Of a stretch of 64,000 nucleotides of DNA, positions 58,725 through 64,000 are shown one piece after another (the first letter of the stretch is position 1; every line of letters starts with the position of its first letter). Made by a program: the position numbers and the translations under genes. The notes below the pieces were generated by a model. It saw only the letters and a program-made list of their open reading frames with translations. It did no database searches and had not been told where the DNA came from. Source of the DNA: Pseudovibrio sp. JCM 19062 (lineage in GTDB: Bacteria; Pseudomonadota; Alphaproteobacteria; Rhizobiales; Stappiaceae); contig BAXV01000012.1 in NCBI GenBank assembly GCA_001310715.1, positions 14,964 through 78,963 on the forward strand, written 5' to 3'.

Positions 58725-58758
58725 GAAAATGGCCCCATGATCACTTGGGGCCATTTTC
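58725..58758 (+). terminator. terminator after the DHA2 exporter
   Basis: A perfect 12-bp stem, GAAAATGGCCCC (58725-58736) with GGGGCCATTTTC (58747-58758), and a 10-base loop. The A- and T-rich ends make it usable from both sides. Confidence 0.8.
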
Positions 58759-59082
58759 ATAAGCAGTCTTCCGGCACAATCCGCCGGAAAGAGCAACGGC
58801 GTAACTTCAACGCCAGAGAGGCCCAAGCCTCTCCTATGCGAAAAGTAATTGTGTCCAACGAACTTTGACAATGGGCACTAAATGGCACGTGGTACACTCC
58901 AGAAACAGACGGTTCCGGTCAAGTGTCGATGACAACACTTAACTCGAAAGATGCAACAAATAATTTGGGGTGGGCTTCTGCCAGGAAAATGCAAGGTGAC
59001 CTAGCGTTATCAATAGACTATTGACTAATGCAGCTTCTAACGATATCTGTGCCACCTTTAATTTCCCCTAAGGAATTGGTGC
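58759..59082. other. intergenic region, no gene
   Basis: About 320 bases between the exporter terminator and the symporter start. I see no gene; the promoter of the symporter must be here. Confidence 0.35.
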
Positions 59083-60491
59083 ATGCTTCAGGAAACGGTA
59101 GATATTGTAATTGTTGGAGGTTACCTGTCTCTAATTCTGATTATTGGTTTATGGTGTAGTAAAGATATTAACGGCTTTAAACAGTATGCAACTGCGAGCG
59201 GCGGTGTCGGTCCCTTAATCATTTTTGCAACCATGTCAGCCTCTTTCATTGGAGGGGGCTTTTCAAACGGCAATGCAGAAAAAGTATTCTTGTTTGGTAT
59301 TGCAAATATCGTTTGTATCTGGGGGTTTAGCCTAAAAGAGATCCTTCAGGCCCGTTACATAGCCCCCAGAATGAAGTACTTCCCCAACGCTATTTCTATA
59401 GGCGACATATTGGCCCCTGCCTACGGCAAAACCGGTCGTATAATTGGCGGCATAGGCGGCATTCTTTTGTGCTGCGGTATTGTTGGCGCTCAGGTGGGGG
59501 CAATCGGAATTGTCTTCAATGTACTCTTTGGGTTGGACAGAATTGTAGGTATTGCGATTGGCTGCAGTATCGTCATCCTTTACACCACAATGGGCGGTAT
59601 GCGCGCGGTAATCTACACCGATATTGCTCAGTTTATAATGCTCGCCATTGGTATGCCCCTTACCCTTTTATTTGGTATTTATTATGCGGGTGGTATAGAG
59701 GCAATCTACCACAGTGTACCTGCGGATCATCTTAGTTTACCCGGACCGGAATTTGGTTGGTTTGGTCTGATTGGCTCATCCTCGTATTTATGGTCGGAGA
59801 GACATTAATACCACCTTTGATTCAACGACTTCTTGCAGCACGCACTCCAGAGGACGCCGCAAAGGGCAGCCTTTATTCAGGAGTGTTTTCCATATTCTTT
59901 TTCGCGATAACAGGGCTAATCGGCCTTGTGGCACTTACGATCGATCCCACCATAGCTCCTGAAAATGCGATGGCATTTGTTGTAACAACCGCACTGCCGC
60001 CAGTCATAAAAGGATTGGTAATTGCAGGAATGATATCGATTGTAATGTCCTCGGCAGATTCCTATCTCAATGCAGCGAGTACTACATTTGTGAACGATGT
60101 AATGAGTCCCATATGGGCCCGGCCAATAAGCGACATAAATTTGCTCTTTATTGCAAAAACTGTAACGCTAGTGATTGGGATAACATCCATCCTCTTTGCG
60201 ATAATGATCGAAAGCGTACTGGATATACTGCTTTACGCCTATAATTTCTGGGCACCTATGGTTCTCGTACCTCTCGTCGCAGCAATATTTGGCTTAAAAC
60301 GCGGCCCTCTGGCATTTCTGACTGGTGCAATAGCTGGAATTTGTGCAACGACCATTTGGTCAACAGTTCTAGGTGATCCTGGAAGCTTTCCGGGCAGCGT
60401 CGTAGGCCTGTTTGTAAATCTTACAGTCTTCAGCCTGACCCCTAGAACGCATGTTGCAGGTTCTGAGCCCGCAGTTGAACCTGCAGAATGA
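59083..60491 (+). CDS. sodium:solute symporter, SSS family (frameshifted)
   Basis: A sodium-coupled secondary importer with about 13 helices. The first part (MLQETVDIVIVGGYLSLILI) leads to SASFIGGGFSNGNAEK, the typical helix-1 region, and IYTDIAQFIMLAIGM. The frame breaks near 59790 at FGLIG; the second part contains the sodium-site motif MSSADSYLNAASTTFVND near residue 325. The joined length is about 468 residues. The substrate could be an organic anion, amino acid or osmolyte. It is followed by IS debris. Confidence 0.82.
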
Positions 60492-60581
60492 GTTTGAGAC
60501 AAAACATCTAAGCTATCACGGTGTGTTTGTCATCGACGCCTTCTGGACAAATCGGTTTAATTGAATAAGAGAGTGCTTTGG

Positions 60582-61002
60582 CCCAAGATCACGCCAACAG
60601 GAGTGAGGCGTGGGGCAAAACCCTAAGACTGCCAGCGTTGTCGCAGAGTGGATGGTTAAGGATGTCCGGCGCAAGACCCGTAAACGCTAATCCACTGAAG
60701 ACAAAATCCGCATTGTGTTTGCCGGGTTACCCGGCGAGAACAGCATTGCTGAGTTGTGTAGGCAGGAAGGGATTTCTCAAGAGCTCTATTATAGCTGGTC
60801 CAAGGAGTTTCTTGAAGCTGGCAAGAAGCGACTTGCCGGTGACACCGCCCGTCAGACCAACACCAGTGAGGTCAAGCAGCTGCGTAAAGAAGCGCGCTAC
60901 CTCAAAGAAGTGTTTGCAGAGCAGGCCCTTGAGCTGCGACTTCTTAAAAAAAAGCAGGACGGGCGATGGGGAGGCCGACGAATGAGGTATCCGTCTTGTT
61001 GA
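60582..61002 (+). mobile_element. IS3-family element remnant: OrfA and start of OrfB
   Basis: The OrfA transposase reads PKITPTGVRRGAKP, KTASVVAEWMVKDVRRKTRK, then an in-frame TAA at 60688-60690 before STEDKIRIVFAGLPGENS, and continues IAELCRQEGISQELYYSW and FLEAGKKRLAGDTAR, a well-known IS3-group OrfA sequence with leucine-zipper. The OrfA end KKSRTGDGEADE overlaps the OrfB start MRYPS at about 60980 as ATGA, but OrfB stops after seven codons where the next element begins. The element is non-functional. Confidence 0.75.
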
Positions 61003-61104
61003 GAATTCGCATCAACCAATCAAGCGTACCTTGGCGTAATTTCCCCGAAATTTGATCGAGTTTAAAAGTAGAGATAGTGTTGCCTCATATTGAGGACTGA
61101 TTTT

Positions 61105-61427
61105 ATGAAAAAATCTCGTTTCAGCGTTTCGCAGATCATTGCGATTTTGAAGCAAGGGGAAAGCGGTATTCCAGTTGCTCAGCTTTGCCGGGAACATGGC
61201 ATGAGCGCAGCGACCTCCTATAAATGGCGTGCAAAATTTGGCGGCCTTGATGCGCAGATGATGTCCACGGAAGGCGAGCTGCGCCGTTTCAAGAAGATGT
61301 ATGCCGAGCTGTCTCTGCAAAATGAGTTCTTAAAGGGAGCGCTTGCAAAAAAAGTAAGCAGGCCATCTCTACGCAAGGAGATGGCTGTGTTTGCTGTCGA
61401 AGGAAAAGGCGTTTCCATCGCTCTGGC
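61105..61427 (+). mobile_element. second IS3-family element: OrfA and start of OrfB, IS407-like
   Basis: The ATG at 61105 starts MKKSRFSVSQIIAILKQGES, then VAQLCREHGMSAATSYKWRA, the IS407-type OrfA. The end has a run of seven A followed by G (61347-61354): with six A the OrfA would stop at ALAKK, and -1 slippage on AAAAAAG would enter OrfB (SRPSLRKEMAVFAVEGKGVS). Here the two frames are already joined. OrfB is cut at about 61427 by an IS110-type fragment. Confidence 0.75.
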
Positions 61428-61560
61428 GGGCTTTGGAAATATCAACGGCGACTAAAACTGGCTCATGCTGTGTAATAATGGCGTTGGTCATAGTCGGTCT
61501 CCTCTTCTGGGTGGTTTGTCGTAAAACCACTGTAGAGGCCTGAAGCCCGGCTATGATCAC
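61427..61560 (-). mobile_element. 5' fragment of an IS110-family transposase
   Basis: On the minus strand, ATG 61491 (preceded by AGGAGA) starts MTNAIITQHEPVLVAVDISK, the first conserved acidic motif (DISKA) of the IS110/IS116 DEDD transposases. The gene stops at about 61427, where IS3 OrfB sequence begins. The 61492-61560 part is probably the non-coding left end of the element. Confidence 0.65.
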
Positions 61561-61619
61561 CTGCTGCGCAATTTGGGGCTGCGCAGGTGTTCATAGCCTC
61601 ACGTCAACATCATTCCGAA

Positions 61620-61899
61620 GGTGTTATGGCCCGGAGAATGTCAGCGAAGCATTGATGTCGTGGGCACACAAGCAAGACATCAAGATCCTTCATATCCAGC
61701 CAGGAAACCCAGCCAGAACGCCTATGTCGAACGCTACAACAGAACGGTCAGGCAGGAATGGCTAGATCAAAACTGCTTTGAAACCATTGAACAAGCACAG
61801 ATACAAGCCACAAAATGGCTCTGGACTTACAACAACGACCGGCCCAACATGGCCACAGGCGGCATTACACCTGCCGACAAACTGAAACTGGCGGCATAA
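61620..61899 (+). mobile_element. C-terminal part of IS3-family OrfB integrase (frameshifted)
   Basis: The DDE integrase core end reads GPENVSEALMSWAHKQDIKI, then after an indel near 61710 QNAYVERYNRTVRQEWLDQN with the catalytic glutamate, and ATKWLWTYNNDRPNMATGG up to TAA 61897-61899. It matches the decayed tail at 53560-53695. It probably belonged with the OrfA at 61105 before the IS110 fragment and a deletion split it. Confidence 0.78.
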
Positions 61900-61907
61900 C
61901 TCTAACG

Positions 61908-62884
61908 CTAAACTCCTCCATAAATGGGAGGATTACCTTCGCTGTTAAATAAAGCTCCCAGATTATTCTGAAAATAGTCCCATGTTATTTTTATGCCGGT
62001 CACTAGATCAGTCTGAGGTGTAAAGCCCAAATCTCTGGCTGCCTTTGTGATATCAGCGAAATTGTGCAGCACTTCTCCCATTCTGAAATCTTGATAGACG
62101 ACGCTCAGCTCATCGTTTTGTCTTGAGACCATTTTAAGGATGCCGATAATTTCGTTAACGGATGTCGGTTTGCCGCTTCCGAGCTGAAAAACGCCTTTTT
62201 CTTTTGACCTTAGAGCCTGAAGAATACCTAGGCATAGGTCTTCGACAAATATGAAATCTCTGGTCTGACTACCATCGCCATAAATCTGACATTGCTCGCC
62301 TTTGAGTATATTCTTGATAAAGGTTGCAATAGCGCTTCCCTTATGAAGCGAACGTGGACCATAGACATTTGAGAAGCGTAGCGAGGTGATGTTCAGCCCG
62401 TAACTTTGCGTATAAGCCGCACAATACGCCTCAGCAGCAGCTTTAGAGGCTCCGTAGGCTGACGCTGGATTAGCTGGCATGGTTTCATTTACCGGCTGAG
62501 GTGCATCTCCAACAATTGCCCCTCCGGTTGAAGCATTCACAAGACGCCTGACACCGTGTTTGCGCATGGCTTCTAAAACGTTCAATGTACCTTCACATTG
62601 ACGTCAAAGTTGTAAGTTGGGTTCTCAATTGAATCTATGACACGCGTGTCAGCCGCCAAATGTACGACTGCGTCAACGCCCTTCATAGCATCTTCAATAA
62701 CATTTCGATCTCTAATATCCCCAAAGACAAAACGATGGGGGAGGCTATCTAACGAACTTGCGCGCCCAGTAACTTCATTGTCTAAAACCAAAATATCGTC
62801 AGCCGCCATGACTGAGGTTAGGGTCTTGATCAAGTTTGATCCGATAAAGCCACAACCGCCTGTGACAAGGATGCGTTTAAACAT
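61908..62884 (-). CDS. NAD-dependent epimerase/dehydratase, GalE-like extended SDR (frameshifted)
   Basis: A nucleotide-sugar modifying enzyme of the extended short-chain dehydrogenase family. The start at 62884 (MFKRILVTGGCGFIGSNLIK) has the glycine-rich NAD motif; DIRDRNVIEDAMKGVDAVVH follows; the catalytic region is ASTGGAIVGD and YGASKAAAEAYC (YxxxK). NVYGPRSLHKGSAIATF and DFIFVEDLCLGI complete the signature. One missing base near 62587 separates NFDVNVK from LNVLEAMRKHG. About 325 residues. The gene ends within ten bases of the IS3 integrase end, so its last residues may have been altered by the insertion. It probably supplies an activated sugar for surface polysaccharide. Confidence 0.85.
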
Positions 62885-63548
62885 AATTCAAAGCACTCGT
62901 TAAAGCTGGTAGTTGGGTTGGGAGCACTCATTGTGCTTGATCCAATAGGAGGTACAATGATTTTGGGAGCGGTCAGCTCGCGTACGATTGTACCAGGTGT
63001 TTATTCTGTAGCACTTCAACAATTGTATCCAAGACATTGTGAGTGCCACATGTAGTATTTAAGAATATGTATTCTCCATGATAAATATATCTTATTGATT
63101 TATCTACGGAAAATTGCTTTTCTAAATGTACAATTCTGTCTGGATTGACTTTTACTAACTAGTAAAAATGACTTTCGAAGTCTGAGTGATGTCTATGATA
63201 ATAACGTCATGCCCAATATTATTTATGTGTCTGAAAGTATAGCGCCCGTAAAAACACCGGTCTCAATAAAAGTACTTTCAATTCTCTAGCTCCTAAGAAG
63301 TTATTGTAAATAATTACCTTTGAATTTCATGTAGTTAAAATGTACAGTTATGTAATTTGGGCTGTGAATGATAGTTCTTTTATTAAGTGTTATTTTATAT
63401 CTTATCAACTGTAGATTTATACAGTTATTGAATTTGACAGCTCCAAGATAAGTATGAAATTACTCTCCAGTAAGTCTATGGATGTCTGTCAAAGTAATGA
63501 CTAGTGGATTGAGCGAGACAAATGGCTCCTTCTGTGCGATAATTGGGG
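62885..63548. other. AT-rich stretch of about 660 bases
   Basis: This is the most AT-rich part of the window. It holds one minus-strand gene relic (62973-63285) and otherwise nothing I can support; 63290-63540 is very AT-rich and without coding character. Confidence 0.45.
62973..63285 (-). pseudogene. decayed gene, possibly a small SAM-dependent methyltransferase/hydroxylase-like protein
   Basis: Minus-strand translation in three frames gives segments that look like one protein: IESTFIETGVFTGAILSDT, then NNIGHDVIIIDITQTS, then VNPDRIVHLEKQFSVDKSIR and YIYHGEYIFLNTTCGTHNVL, ending HLVQSYAS at 62973. The ETG-FTG start followed by a strand and IDI resembles the SAM-binding part of FkbM/cephalosporin-hydroxylase-type methyltransferases. 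It has no start codon and at least two stops, and its base composition differs from the rest of the window. The family assignment is tentative. Confidence 0.4.
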
Positions 63549-64000
63549 ATGCGTACAGGACTATCATTGAGCATCACAGCTGAAGATCGCAATCGGCTTG
63601 AGGCGATTATTTCTCAGCCTTCTTCCCCGCAAAAACATGTCTGGCGGTGCCGGATCGTCCTTTTGAGTAGTGAAGGTCTTGGGGTAATGGCGATTGTGGC
63701 GGCCACGGGTAAAACGAAGAAATGTGTTTGGCGCTGGCAGGAACGGTTCATGCTTGAGGGCGTGGACGGCTTGCTGCGGGAAAAGACGCGGCCTGCGGGA
63801 ACCCCCAAAACCAGCGAGACCAAAATCGCGCAAGTCATCCGTCTGACACAGGAGCCACCGCCGCATGAGGCACGCACTGGACGCTGCGGGCGATGGCCAA
63901 AGCGGTCGGACTTGCAGCTTCCACGGTGCGCTCGATTTGGAAGGCGCACGGCCTGTCTCCGCACCGCTGGCGTCAGTTCAAGCTTTCCAGTGATCCAGAA
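63549..64000 (+). mobile_element. IS630-family transposase (frameshifted, 3' end outside window)
   Basis: ATG 63549 (MRTGLSLSITAEDRNRLEAI) starts an IS630-type transposase with N-terminal helix-turn-helix (GVMAIVAATGKTKKCVWRWQ) and ERFMLEGVDGLLREKTRPAG, diagnostic of this family. An indel near 63868 shifts the frame; the correct continuation is THWTLRAMAKAVGLAASTVR and SIWKAHGLSPHRWRQFKLS up to the window end. The DDE catalytic part lies outside. Confidence 0.8.

Noticed and set aside
1..64000. Large-scale pseudogenisation as in a reduced symbiont genome
   Set aside because: Broken genes keep almost perfect family sequence on both sides of each indel, and nonsense substitutions are rare outside the insertion sequences; sequence error explains it better. 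The rbs scar and IS relics are exceptions.
1..64000. tRNA, rRNA or CRISPR arrays
   Set aside because: I looked for cloverleaf-like GTTCRANNC motifs, rRNA landmarks and regularly spaced repeats in the intergenic regions and found none.

Overview
The window looks like about 64 kb of a marine, heterotrophic alphaproteobacterium. Gene content (TRAP uptake, glucose-type ABC uptake, glycine betaine demethylation, sarcosine oxidase, Mo-hydroxylase, queuosine genes) and protein character resemble Pseudovibrio or related Stappiaceae-like genera. That placement is an inference from family resemblance. No rRNA, tRNA or CRISPR array was seen.

Layout: 0-2.7 kb TRAP transporter; 2.8-3.5 kb HD phosphohydrolase; 3.5-9.1 kb LacI regulator divergent from a glucose/mannose-type ABC operon (gtsABC plus ATPase) with promoter, operators and terminators; 9.8-12.6 kb serine permease and L-serine dehydratase; 12.7-13.7 kb secreted EEP-family nuclease/phosphatase; 14.1-16.3 kb rbs locus reduced to a relic plus rbsR and rbsK; 16.3-18.6 kb preQ0/queuosine genes queC-D-E-F; 19.0-20.8 kb alcohol dehydrogenase and DUF1989 protein; 21-24.4 kb ferric-reductase-like flavoprotein and a two-component system; 24.8-27.4 kb IorAB-type Mo-hydroxylase; 27.7-28.6 kb norEF-like pair; 28.8-30.4 kb ornithine cyclodeaminase with divergent Lrp regulator; 31.4-48.4 kb a glycine betaine to dimethylglycine to sarcosine to glycine block (gbcAB, two dimethylglycine/sarcosine dehydrogenase-like proteins, soxBDAG, two GlxA-type AraC regulators and an APH/choline-kinase-like protein). 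From 48.6 kb the content becomes accessory: surface polysaccharide genes, insertion-sequence wreckage, a tandem family of tiny lipoproteins, an orphan sugar-binding protein, an Rrf2 regulator divergent from a DHA2 efflux pump, an SSS symporter, an epimerase, an AT-rich relic and an IS630 transposase running off the end.

The metabolic theme is uptake and use of osmolytes and amino acids: betaine carbons flow through dimethylglycine and sarcosine to glycine, and the serine permease and dehydratase could take derived serine to pyruvate. 

A pervasive technical feature must be kept in mind: more than half of the genes are split by single-base indels, at roughly one per kilobase, mostly at A/T runs of six or more or at short G/C runs, with few nonsense substitutions. 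This looks like uncorrected sequencing error rather than decay, so I annotate full reconstructed gene spans as CDS and reserve pseudogene for loci that also show deletions, fusions or stops. The best genuinely structural oddities are the rbsD-to-rbsB deletion scar, the lipoprotein tandem array with a start-site hairpin, and an acyltransferase fragment fused to a decayed IS3 tail.
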